A stretch of DNA of 64,000 bases from Jaltomata sinuosa (taxonomy: Eukaryota; Streptophyta; Magnoliopsida; Solanales; Solanaceae): NCBI GenBank assembly GCA_003996215.1, contig QJPP01000689.1:186001-250000 (forward strand). Direction: 5' to 3'. Every line of letters begins with the position of its first letter. Position 1 is the first letter of the stretch. The position numbers and the translations under genes are program-made. Below, piece by piece: positions 23,685 to 33,419 of the stretch. Below the pieces are notes generated by a model. It searched no databases. It saw only the letters and a list, made by a program, of their open reading frames with translations, and was not told where the DNA came from.

Positions 23685-23728
23685 GTTTGTGTTCTTAGTT
23701 GAGTCGTATTATTGTTTTATGTCATGTT

Positions 23729-23764
23729 GCTTGCGGACAAGCGAACGTTTTAAGTTGAGGGTGT
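23729..23764 (+). promoter_or_regulatory. Stem-loop and polypurine tract of element G
   Basis: GCTTGCGGACAAGC (23729-23742) forms the same five-base-pair stem as in F and C, with a CGGA loop. After 22 bases including AAGTTGAGGGTGT the 3' LTR begins at 23765. Confidence 0.82.
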
Positions 23765-25195
23765 TGATGTGACGCCAATTTACGTCACTATCGACTCCTT
23801 TTTACTAAGAACAATCGTACGTTTTCAAGCAACCGTTGTTGTTTTTGATGTTTTTATGTTGTATTTGTAGGAAATGGGAACAAACACGGAAACGGAAGAA
23901 ATTACGAGAAAAACGACGTTCTGCCTAAGAGTGACGGCCTGAGTGACGGTCCGTCACAAGTGTGACGATCCGTCACATTGACCGTCAAAGAGAGGAGCAA
24001 CACTGCCTAGGGGTGACGGCCGCCGTGACGGCTCGTCAAGTGTGTGACGGTCCGTCACCCCCACCGTCGCAATATGGCAGCACCAAGGCAGCATCACTGC
24101 CTAGCAGTGACGGTCCAGGCGACGGTCCGTCACTGCCTTGACGGTCCGTCAGCCTGGCCGTCAAGCTAAGGCAGTGGCGCGCCAGCGGCTGTCCGCGTTT
24201 TGGGATTCCTAGCCCGTTTTGGATTTGTTTTCTACTACTCCTATAAATACCCTATGTTAGGTTTATGTAATTATGACTTTTCCAATAGTTTTTACATACA
24301 TTATTCAATATTTTTAGGAGAGTTTCGAGTGAGTTTTGAGAGAGGAAACGCGCTACACACGGTTTCCTTCTCCAAAATCTTGTTCGTGAGTTCTTGGTTT
24401 TTATTGTTCTTGGATACTTGAAGATTGTCCTCAATATATTGTAAGGATCTCGTGTCTTTATTATTTTATGAACATGACTTTCTTCTTTTCATCTTCGAGC
24501 ATGAGTAACTAAAACTCCCGCAACTAGGGTTGTGGGAGCCATGGCAAACGTAACAATATAGATTCCAGGTAGCGTTGGGTTCGATATATGTATTGTCACG
24601 TTGTTAATCATACTTTATGTCACGTTTTCTAGTGGTTGCAAACATTAGAACATGCCTAGGTTTAGTTTGCTTGAGTAAAGAGATTTAAACCGGGAAAACT
24701 TGATTGACAACAAGGATTCGAGACTACAAACTCTCGTCTTAAAGATTAATGTCGTAACTGGATTACTCTACTTGATGTTAGGATTGAAATCTAAAAAGCA
24801 CTTCTTTTCGAGGTCGAAAGAATAGAAAAGGAAATTTGTTTATTTGGTCGAGAGACGTTTAGACGATACAAACGACGCAATCACATCGTGACATGCAGAT
24901 AGAAAGAACCCGGTTAAGCCTAGAATCGACATTGCTACAACGCCATGGTGAACACATCCCTAGTTCAATCTCTCATACTGATTTAAACCCCCTACGTTTC
25001 TTATCGTTTTGTTTACAATTTGATTACAAAACCCCCCCTTATTTACTGGAAACGATTGACAACTAGTCACTTAATTCACTAAAGTCTTAATCATCACCAT
25101 ATTCTCTGTGGGATTCGACCCCAACCTTGTTGGGTTATATATTTGACAACGATCGCTTACGCTTCGTAAATTGAGGTGTAGTTTGAGCGTTATCA
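23765..25195 (+). repeat. Element G 3' LTR
   Basis: Almost identical to 20309-21739; the offset is exactly 3,456. At the four differing sites this copy has T or A where the 5' copy has C or G, the pattern expected from deamination of methylated cytosine. It contains the palindrome array at 23927-24166 and a TATA box at 24241-24249, which would fire towards the antisense side of the F gag. Confidence 0.97.
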
Positions 25196-25695
25196 ATCCT
25201 TTCCTAAGCAACCAAACTTCAAACTTAACAAAATAGACCGGGCAAGTTCTAGATGCATGCATAGAGTAAGAATTTATAACAATAAGCTCACCCACTCTTG
25301 GCACCAAGAAACTATATCGCTACCAACTATCAAACAACCGCTCTTAAGCATACTCATTCTAATCATAATCACACAATGACATTCAAGGATCCAGACAGTC
25401 AATTGTTTCAACATAAGTACAAAACCAGAAAATTTTTCAGAAGGGGCTCCTTTTAGTCCACAAAAACGCCATTTATCACTATAGACACTAAAAAAAAAAT
25501 TTAAACTAACAACCTAAACATGCCGGTTCTACTAGATAGCACACCGAAGGGAAAAGAAACACGGCAACAAAAACCCTCGGTGGTGACTCACAGGTTTCCC
25601 CACACCCTCAACTTAGACTCATGCATTGTCCCCAATGCATCTATATGAAAGCTAAAAACTGTGAGAGAAAGGAATACCTGTGAAGTCGATATGAC
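25196..25695 (-). other. Element F internal non-coding region downstream of protease
   Basis: Starts with the ATCCT duplication. About 500 bp, with an A-rich run near 25490 and no coding signal. It continues across G into 20308-19323. Confidence 0.7.
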
Positions 25696-26507
25696 TCAAA
25701 TTCTGGAATGATGTTGGAGACCGCCAGGGTCTCCAAAACAAGAGAACTCGATGGAGTGTGTGCACGCGACAACCTCATGTTGCGTTTCAGCTTCTTCCTT
25801 CATTGGCTCCGCAGCTAGTCGCGACAACTTCTTCGCTCTTTCTTTGCAGAATCTCTTGCGGTGTTTTCGTTTTCTTGATTTATTTTCACCGCTTTCTTTC
25901 ACCTGCTCATTCTTTTGCGATCGCGACTTTACTCTCATAACATCTCGGGTTTCAACACAACCCTTATCTTCAAAATACACATCCGCAGGGACTTCCTCAA
26001 TAGTATTGATGACCGCGACCACCCTCATCTCACTTGGTTGCTTCATCAATTTGGACACATCGAACTTGACCACTTCATTATTTAATTGGAAGGTCAGTTT
26101 GTTTTTCTCCATGTCAACCAATGCTCTTGCTGTGGCTAGCAATGGTCGTCCCAAGATTATGGGAACATCAAAATCCACTTCGCAATCCAAGATCACAAAG
26201 TCGGCCGGGAATATAAGCTTACCGATCTTTACTAGCACATCAGACAATATTCCCACAGGTCTCTTCACTGAGCGGTCAGCCATCATCACTCTTATGGACG
26301 TTGGTTTAGGAGCTCCCAAACCCAGTTGTTTATAGACGGCTAGCGGAATCAAGTTGATGCTAGCACCCAGATCACACAAGGCTTTCCCAAAGTTGAGCTT
26401 TCCAACAGTACAGGGAACAGTAAACGCACCTGGGTCTTCCTTCTTTTCCACTAACGATCTAGAGGAAATAGCGCTGCAGTGGTGGAGGTTGTCTTCTGGT
26501 TCAAAAC
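25696..26507 (-). pseudogene. Element F: retropepsin-like protease, out of frame with gag
   Basis: Aspartic protease that would cut the Gag polyprotein. The frame is open from inside the gag end; it reads VSFEPEDNLHHCSAI, then VEKKEDPGAF and CDLGASINLIP (the Athila/Tat form of the D-x-G-A/S active site), then VPIILGRPLLATARALVD. A Lys/Arg-rich tail (RKRKHRKRFCKERAKK) ends the frame at 25696. There is no ATG of its own (the first codon of the apparent frame is GTG), and it lies in the -1 phase relative to gag. In G the matching sequence is ATCACAAAG, whereas F has ATACAAAG, so a one-base deletion at about 26525-26528 most simply explains the phase break and the ancestor was one gag-pro frame. 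Programmed frameshifting is the alternative. Confidence 0.87.
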
Positions 26508-28250
26508 TTACCCACCTCTTCTTTGTATCAAGTCCTTCATGAACTTGGCATAACCGGGCATTTGTTCCAGCGCTTCCACCAATGGTATGTTTATTGAAAT
26601 CTGCTTCAGCATGGTCATGAAGTTCAGGAACTTACCATCATCAGCTTTCTTCTTCAAACGCTGTGGGAAAGGAGGTGGTGGTCGAGGTATCATAGTTGGA
26701 AGCTTTTCAGCTTCCTTGCTTTTCTCCGCGGGCTTTGGAGTTTCCTCCTCTACCGCCTCTTCATCATCCACAGCATCACCTTGAGTCTGAATTACCGGAT
26801 GTGATTCCGGTAATATTTTTCTGCTTCTTGTGGTGATCGCCATACAGCTAGCGTCATTCCTCGGATGAGTCGTGTCACTCGGCAAGGTACCTGTCTTCCT
26901 TTGGTTTAAAGATGCCGAGATCTGACCCACTTGCTGCTCCAATTGCTTGATTGCGGTGGAATATGACTCTACTACCTGACTCAACGTTGATAACTCAATC
27001 CTCATTTCCTTTACCCCTGAGTCAGTCGATTCCACCTTTAGCAGCATCTTCGCCATCATGTTCTCTAGCTTGGAAGTCCCTGCCTCATTGCCAGCTTTGT
27101 CCCGATTACCAGGTGGTACATACAACCCACCTCTATCGGTGTTATTCCTCCAGCTACCTTGATCGCGATCTCTGTAACCATCTTTCTCATAGTGGTTGTC
27201 TCTCTGGTAGTTACGACCTTGGTTTCCCTGGCCATTGGCCTGGAAACCCCCCAAGTAATTCGCCTCCTCAGTCTCCATACCTTGGGAACCCACCGCTTGT
27301 ACCTTCTCCATACCTCCTGAGAACAAGTGCTTGGTCAGTAGGTCCAACTGCGTTTTCAGATGTGCCATGTCTTGGTCGTGCTCCTCCTCTTTCCTACGCT
27401 GCTCTGCTGACATACCAACGGTATAGGTGCTAGCTGCAACCTCTGAATCTCGTGTGTGCCAGGCCCTGTTGGTTTTGGTGAGCCTGTCCAAAGTAGTTGT
27501 GGCCTCAACAAAGGTAAGACCCATGAATGCACCACCTGCTGCGTTGTCTAACGTTGGCTTGGTAGCCGAATTCAGTGCCCGGTAGAACGTCTGCATCAAA
27601 AAGTTATCGGTCAACTGATGGTTCGGGCATTGTGTTATCTTCTTTTTGAATCGCAACCAAGTCTCGTGCAGTGCTTCGTGCGGTTGCTGCCTAAGGTTGC
27701 TAATCTCGTCCCTCAACTGTATCATCCGAGAGGGAGGAAAGAACCTTTCTAGGAAAGCTCCTCTCAACTCTCCCCACGTTGCGATAGAGTCGGGGGTCAG
27801 CTCTGTCAACCACAATGCTGCCTCATCAGACAGAGACAACGGAAACAACCTGAGCCTGATCGCTGTCTGACTCACGCCCGGTAGTTCAAACGACTTGCAT
27901 ATGCCCACGAAATTCATTAGGTGCTGGTTTGGATCCTCCCCAGCGACACCTCGGAACACTCCTCTCAAGTTCAACAGCTGGATCATCGTGCTAGTGATGT
28001 TGAACTTGGCTCCGGGCGGTAGCGGTGGAATGACAATGGCGCCCATAGCGCCAGCTCCATCTAAGTCGAGATCCTCATCATTCCTTGCGATCTCATCCTG
28101 CAGACCACCAACATTCAGATTTTGTTGGGCCTGCAGTTCTGCAGCGATCCTCGCTGCCTCTAGTTGTGCGGCCATATTCTGCCTCAATGTTCTAGCAAGC
28201 TCGGGGTCGTAAGGTAAAATTTGTTCCCCTGAACTTCGGGTACTTGTCAT
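26508..28250 (-). CDS. gag: Gag protein of element F (580 aa)
   Basis: The same protein family as the G gag, on the opposite strand. The start is the ATG at 28250-28248 (MTSTRSSGEQ). It contains the Retrotrans_gag core (RLRLFPLSLSDEAALWL, FLERFFPPSRMIQLRDEI, LHETWLRFKKKITQCPNHQL), the Asn/Arg/Gly-rich linker, the coiled-coil (NMMAKMLLKVESTDSGVKEM) and GTLPSDT. There is no zinc knuckle. The frame has no internal stop but ends QRRGG stop through a likely one-base deletion just before protease. A tRNA-Asp primer site and the 5' LTR lie immediately upstream on the minus strand. Whether it is still expressed is unknown. Plus-strand frames over it (26587, 26951, 27646, 27895) are antisense shadows. 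Confidence 0.93.
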   Translation of the reverse strand: MTSTRSSGEQILPYDPELARTLRQNMAAQLEAARIAAELQAQQNLNVGGLQDEIARNDEDLDLDGAGAMGAIVIPPLPPGAKFNITSTMIQLLNLRGVFRGVAGEDPNQHLMNFVGICKSFELPGVSQTAIRLRLFPLSLSDEAALWLTELTPDSIATWGELRGAFLERFFPPSRMIQLRDEISNLRQQPHEALHETWLRFKKKITQCPNHQLTDNFLMQTFYRALNSATKPTLDNAAGGAFMGLTFVEATTTLDRLTKTNRAWHTRDSEVAASTYTVGMSAEQRRKEEEHDQDMAHLKTQLDLLTKHLFSGGMEKVQAVGSQGMETEEANYLGGFQANGQGNQGRNYQRDNHYEKDGYRDRDQGSWRNNTDRGGLYVPPGNRDKAGNEAGTSKLENMMAKMLLKVESTDSGVKEMRIELSTLSQVVESYSTAIKQLEQQVGQISASLNQRKTGTLPSDTTHPRNDASCMAITTRSRKILPESHPVIQTQGDAVDDEEAVEEETPKPAEKSKEAEKLPTMIPRPPPPFPQRLKKKADDGKFLNFMTMLKQISINIPLVEALEQMPGYAKFMKDLIQRRGG

Positions 28251-28356
28251 GCACAACTGTGTACCCTGTCAAAGACAAAAACAACAAATAAACGTAAAGC
28301 AGGAAAGTATGACTAAGAGTCAAATAAACACACCAGACTTAATTAACAACCGTATT

Positions 28357-28373
28357 CCCCGGCAACGGCGCCA
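28357..28373 (-). promoter_or_regulatory. Primer binding site of element F, tRNA-Asp
   Basis: The minus strand reads TGGCGCCGTTGCCGGGG, a perfect match to the tRNA-Asp 3' end, five bases (AAAAG) after the LTR end. Confidence 0.93.
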
Positions 28374-28378
28374 CTTTT

Positions 28379-29694
28379 TGATAACGCCCAAACTACACCT
28401 CAAATTAACGAAGCGTAAGCGGTCGTAGTCAAATATAGAACCCAACAAAGGTTGGGGTCGAATCCCACAGAGAATATGGTGAGAATTAAGTCGTTAGTGA
28501 ATTAAGTGACTAGTCGTCAATAGTTTCCGGTAAATGGGGGGTTTTGTGATCAATATTGTAAACAAAACAAACAATTAACGTATGAATGATAATCAATAGG
28601 AGAGAGAGAACTAGGGAAGTGTTTACCATGGCGTTAGTAACAAAGTCGATTCTAGGCTTAACGGGGTTCTTTCTATATGCGTGTCACGATGCGATTGAAT
28701 TTATGGTATCGTCTAAACGTTTCTCAACCAAATAGACAAATTTACTTTTCAATTCTCTCGAACTTGAAAAGGTGTGCTTTTAGATTCCAATCCTAAACAT
28801 CAAGTAGATTAATCTAGTTACAGCATTAATCATAAGACGAGAGTTAGTAGTCTCGAATCCTCATCGCTAATCAAGTTTCCCGGTTTTAATCTCTTTACTC
28901 AAGCAAATTAAACCTAGGCATGTTCTAATGTTTGCAACCACTAGAAAACGTTAAATAATGTATGATTAACAATGTGACAACATATATAGTGAACCCGTCG
29001 CTACCCGGAATCTATCTCGATACCTTAGCCATGGCTCCCACAACCCTAGTTGTGGGAGGTTTAGTTACTCATGCTAGTAGAAGAATAAACAAAAGTCATA
29101 TGCATAATAAAGAAAAGAAATCCTTACAATGTATTGAGAACAATCTTTAATTATTCCAAGAACAAGAAACCAAAGATCCCAAGAACGAATCAAGAACAAG
29201 ATTGAGGAGAAGAAAATCGTGTGTAGCGCGTTTCCCCTCTCAAAACTCGCTCAAAAACTCTCCTAAAATTATTGGAAAAACTTGGTTCAAAGCATAATAA
29301 TGAAATAAACCTAACATAGGGTATTTATAGGAGTCTAGGAAACCAATCTCAAAAACGCTCGGATTCCGCGTTGCGGACTGCCTAAGTGTGACGGACCATC
29401 ACAGGGTTGGCGGACCGTCGCCTGGACCATCACCCTTAGGCAGTGGTGCTGCCTTGGCTGCTGCCTTGGTGTGACGGTTTGGGTGACGGACCGTCACACC
29501 CTTGACGGACCGTCACCTGAACCGTCACTCTTATCCAGAATGTTCTTTTTCGCGTATTTCCATCCGTTTCCGTGTTTGTTTCCATTTCCTACAAATACAA
29601 CATAAAAACATCAAAAACAACAATGGTTGCTTGAAAACGTACGATTGTTCTTAGTAAAAAGGAGTCGAAAGTGCCGTAAATTAGCGGCACATCA
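28379..29694 (-). repeat. Element F 5' LTR
   Basis: Paired with 17968-19286. On the minus strand it starts TGATGTGCCGC at 29694 and ends GTTATCA at 28379. It has the palindrome array at 29366-29532 and a TATA box (CTATAAATAC) at 29321-29330. Confidence 0.95.
29366..29532 (-). repeat. TGACGG/CCGTCA palindrome array, element F 5' LTR
   Basis: The same array as at 18960-19140 but without a 14-base segment present there, with GTGACGGACCGTCACACCC and similar words. It lies upstream of the TATA box at 29321-29330. Confidence 0.85.
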
Positions 29695-29699
29695 CCCAG

Positions 29700-32600
29700 C
29701 TCCATAGCGACTCCAGTGGGTCTCCCCACTCAGTAGGGTGCCCCATTCGGTACATGTGGTGGTCAGCGCCAGAACAGGTTGTGTGCCCTTCAGACTATAT
29801 AGGACTAGGAGGATTCTCCCAATATGGTCACGGGTACATTACAAGTCTTCTGTTTAGATGTTTATGCATTGTTAGACCTAGGGGCAATATTTTCCTTTGT
29901 AACACTTTATATAGCAGTAAACTTTGATGTCAGTTTAGAAATCGTCCCAGAACCCTTCTAAGTCTCTACTCTAGTTGGTAACCCAGTTATAGCTAGACAG
30001 GTATACAAAAATTTCCTTGTCTCAGTTTCCCGGAAAGTCACCTCAGCCGATCTTGTAGAGTTAGCAATGGATGACTTCGATAATATTCTAGGCATGGATT
30101 GGTTACATTCATGTTATGCCTCAATTGATTTCAGAACTAGGATTGTTTGGTTTCAATTTCCAAATGATCTAGTCTTGGAATGGAAGGGTAGTACCTTAGT
30201 ACCTGTAGGTCGATTCATCTCTTACTTTAAGGCCAAAAAGATAATTTCCAAAGGATATATATATCACCTTGTTCGGGTTGAGGATTCAAACTTTGAGACC
30301 CCAACTCTTGATTCAGTTCTAGTGGTGAATGAGTTTCCAGAAGTGTTCCCATAAGATCTTCCCAAAGTTCCTCCCGAAAGATAAATCGACTTTGGAATAG
30401 ATCTACTTCTAGATACCCAGCCTATTTTAATTCCTCCTTAAAAAATGGCTCCAGCTGAGCTTAAGGAATTGAAAGACCTTCTAGATAAGGGATTTATCAA
30501 ACCCATCATCTCTCCATGGGGTGCTCCAGTGCTATTTGTGCATAAGAAAGACGGTTCTCTCAGGATGTGCATCAACTACCATCAGTTGAACAAAGTCAAA
30601 ATCAAGAACAAGTATCCCATACCCAGGATTGATGACTTGTTCGACCAGATTCAGGGTACTAGTTGCTTTTTTAAGATAGACCTCAAGTCCGGCTATCATG
30701 ATCTCAGATTAGAGAATGAGACATCCTGAAGACAGCCTTCAGGACTCGGTATGGTCACTATGAATTTATAGTTATGTCTTTTGGACTAAACAATGCACCT
30801 GCATCTTTCATGGACTTAATGAACAGGGTGTTCAGATAGTATTTGGACTTGTTCGTCATTGTCTTCATTGATGATATACTTATTTATTCTCGAAATGAGG
30901 AAGAGCATGTGAATCATCTGTTGGTCATTCTGCAGACTCTCAAAGATCGCCAGTTATTCGCCAAGTTTGGTAAGTGTTAGTTCTGGTTGAAATCAATTGC
31001 TTTTCTTAGTTATATGGTGTCTAGTGAAGGCATCCGAGTTTATTCCCAGAAGATTGAGGCAGTAAAGGGCTAGACCACCCACCTCTCCAACTGATATCAG
31101 AAGTTTCTTGGGTTTGACCAGTTACTACACGAGGTTTGTTGAAGTATTTTCATCCATAGCTGCCCCATTGACCAAGTTAACTCAGAAGAAGGACAAGTTT
31201 CATTAGTCAGATGAGTGTGAGAAGATTTTACTAGGGTTGAAGAATTAATTGACTACAACCCCCATTTTGACTCTTCTAGAAGGTTTAGATGGTTATATGG
31301 TTTATTATGATAAATCCAAGGTCAGCCTGGGTTGTGTTTAGATGCACCAGGGTAGGTTCGTAGCTTATGATTCCAGACAGCTTAAGATTTATGAGAAGAA
31401 CTACCCGACTCATAATCTTGAGCTTGAAGTTGTTGTGTTTGCCCTAAATATTTGGAGACACTACTTTTATGGTGTTCATGTTGATGTGTTCACAAATCAT
31501 AAGAGCCTCCAGTATGTGTTCACCCAGAATGAGTTGAATCTTTGTCAGAGAAGATGGATTGAGTTCCTCAAAGACTATTATATGAATGTGCTCTACCATC
31601 CGGGTAACACCAATGTAGTGGCTGATTCCCTCAGCAGACTATCCATGGGTATTGTGTCATATATCGAGGAAGAAAGGAAAGAACTAGCCAGATATGTTCA
31701 TAGGCTTACCCGTTTAGGAGTTTACCTTATGGGCACGACAGATGGTGGTGTGATAGTCCATAATGGGTAAGAATCTTCATTGGCTACGGAGGAAAAAGAG
31801 AAATAGGGCAGTGATCTCATATTGCTTCAGTTGAAAGGTTTTCTCATAAGGGGGAGATGGTGTGCTCTGCTACTAGGGTCGTTTATGTGTACCTAGTGTG
31901 GGTGAGCTGAGGCACCAGATCCTTACTGAAGCCCATAATTCTAGATATTCTATTTATCCCGGTGCCACTAAGATGTACCATGATATACGGGAAGTCTATT
32001 GGTGGAATGGCATGAAGAGGGACATTGTAGATTTTGTGGCTAAGTGTCCCAATTGTCAGTAGGTTAAAGTAGAATATCAGAAACTAAGAGGTGTGATTCA
32101 GGATATTAGAATTCCTACTTGGAAGTGGGAGGTGATCAATATGGATTTCATTATGGGATTATCTCGTACTCGCAGATAGCATGACTCTATTTGGGTGATA
32201 GTGGACAGGGTTACTAAGTCAGCTCACTTCTTGGCTGTCAAGATTACAGATTTTGTGGAGGACTATGCCAAACTCTACATCAGTGAGATAGTCAGGTTAC
32301 ATGGAGTTCCCTTGTCTATCATCTCAGATAGGGGTCCTCAGTTACATCTCTTTTCTGGAGATCATTTCAGAAAGGTCTTGGTACTCAAGTGAATCTCAGT
32401 ACAGTATTTCATCAGCAGATGGATGGTCAGGCAGAGCGTACCATTCAGACCTTAGAGGATATGTTGAGAGCTTGTGTGATCAATTTCAAGGGTAGTTGGG
32501 ATGATCACTTACCTCTCATAGAGTTCGCCTATAATAAGAGTTTTCATTCCAGTATTCAGATGGCTCCATATGAAGCCCTTTATGGGCGAGATACAGGTCA

Positions 32601-33260
32601 CCGGTTGGTTGGTTCGAAGTAGGTGAAGCAGCCTTGGTTGGGCCAAATTCGGTTCATGAGGCTATGGAAAAAGTTCAGCTCATCAGAGGAAGATTGAAAA
32701 TAGCTCAGAGTCATCAGAAGTCCTATGCATTTGTGAGGAGAACAGACTTATAGTTTAAGATTGATGATTGGGTCTTCCTGAAAGTGTCACCCATGAAGGG
32801 TGAGATGAAATTTGGAAAGAAAGGAAAGATCAGCCCCAGGTAGGTAGGTCCTTACAGAATATTGAAGAGGATTGGTAATGTGGCTTATGAGTTAGAGTTT
32901 CCAACAGAGCTAGCAGTGGTTCATCCAGTCTTTCACATTTCCTTGCTAAAGAAGTGTGTGGGTGATCCGCATCGATAGTGTTGTTAGAGAGAGTGGTTGT
33001 GAAAGATAGCCTCACCTATGAGGAGGTTCCAGTTGAGATTCCTGACCATCGGGTTCGTAGGTTGAGGAATAAGAAAGTCCATTCAGTAAAGGTCTTGTGG
33101 AGGAATCAGTCCGTAGAGGGAGCTACTTGTGAAGAAGAAGCAGCCATGATTGCAAAGTACCCTCACCTTTTCCCTCCGACTAAGTTTCAGCTTGAGGTAA
33201 TAGTTCCTCACCAGTCTCTCAGTTTACTCTTGTGTGATTCAGTCTCAATACCTTGTTCCC
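29700..33260 (+). pseudogene. pol: Element E: pol (protease-RT-RNase H-integrase-chromodomain)
   Basis: Continuation of E after F. Protease is at 29850-30130: the active-site Asp is kept but the site reads LLDLGAIFSF where DSGAT is usual, followed by ILGMDWLHSCYASIDF. Reverse transcriptase is at about 30445-31090, with NKVKIKNKYPIPRIDDLFDQ, a frameshift near 30722 and an intact catalytic VFIDDILIYS. RNase H is at 31290-31640; one catalytic Asp is Asn (FTNHKSL). The integrase zinc region keeps CPNC but has lost one His (SIYPG), and the core has INMDFI and IISDRGPQ with a frameshift near 32340. The C-terminal chromodomain is at about 33020-33175 (VEIPDHRVRRLRNKK...VKVLWRNQSVEGAT...KYPHLF), which in this class reads heterochromatin marks. 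Several in-frame stops (for example 30354, 31339) make it inactive. Confidence 0.93.
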
Positions 33261-33405
33261 TCAGTTATCCTTGCATTTCAGCATGTTTTCATGTCATGGA
33301 ACTCAGTTCAACTAAATATTAGTTCCCAGTACTTAGTTGGTTGGGATTACAGCTCCTTCTCTCCAAACTCAGCTTGTTTAGTCTTTATTCAAGAATGAAT
33401 GATCC

Positions 33406-33419
33406 AAAGAGAGAGATAT
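33406..33419 (+). promoter_or_regulatory. Polypurine tract of element E
   Basis: AAAGAGAGAGATAT directly before the 3' LTR start at 33420. Confidence 0.8.

Larger units (their letters stand above)
20309..25195 (+). mobile_element. Element G: complete young gag-only (TR-GAG type) LTR element
   Basis: 4,887 bp. Both LTRs are 1,431 bp (20309-21739 and 23765-25195), begin TGATGTGACGCC and end GCGTTATCA, and are flanked by the perfect duplication ATCCT (20304-20308, 25196-25200). It has a tRNA-Asp primer site, a single uninterrupted gag frame and a purine tract, but no protease, reverse transcriptase or integrase. By eye the LTRs differ at four positions only, all transitions (20577/24033, 21058/24514, 21296/24752, 21438/24894). 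At commonly used plant LTR rates that is of the order of 0.1 million years. It is related to F, its host, but lies in the opposite orientation. Any movement would need enzymes from an autonomous relative. Confidence 0.97.
17968..29694 (-). mobile_element. Element F: Athila-like gag-pro LTR element, about 6.8 kb without its insertion
   Basis: LTRs at 17968-19286 and 28379-29694 run TGATGTGC...GTTATCA on the minus strand. Perfect target duplication CCCAG (17963-17967 and 29695-29699). A perfect tRNA-Asp primer site adjoins the right LTR. Inside, reading right to left, are gag, protease and about 1.5 kb of non-coding sequence; there is no reverse transcriptase, RNase H or integrase, so it is non-autonomous. 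Element G splits the non-coding part, marked by the duplication ATCCT. LTR copies differ at roughly 35 positions plus a few small indels by eye, far more than those of G. Confidence 0.95.

Noticed and set aside
25751..26335. 194-aa plus-strand open frame
   Set aside because: Exact antisense of the F protease reading; no domain of its own.
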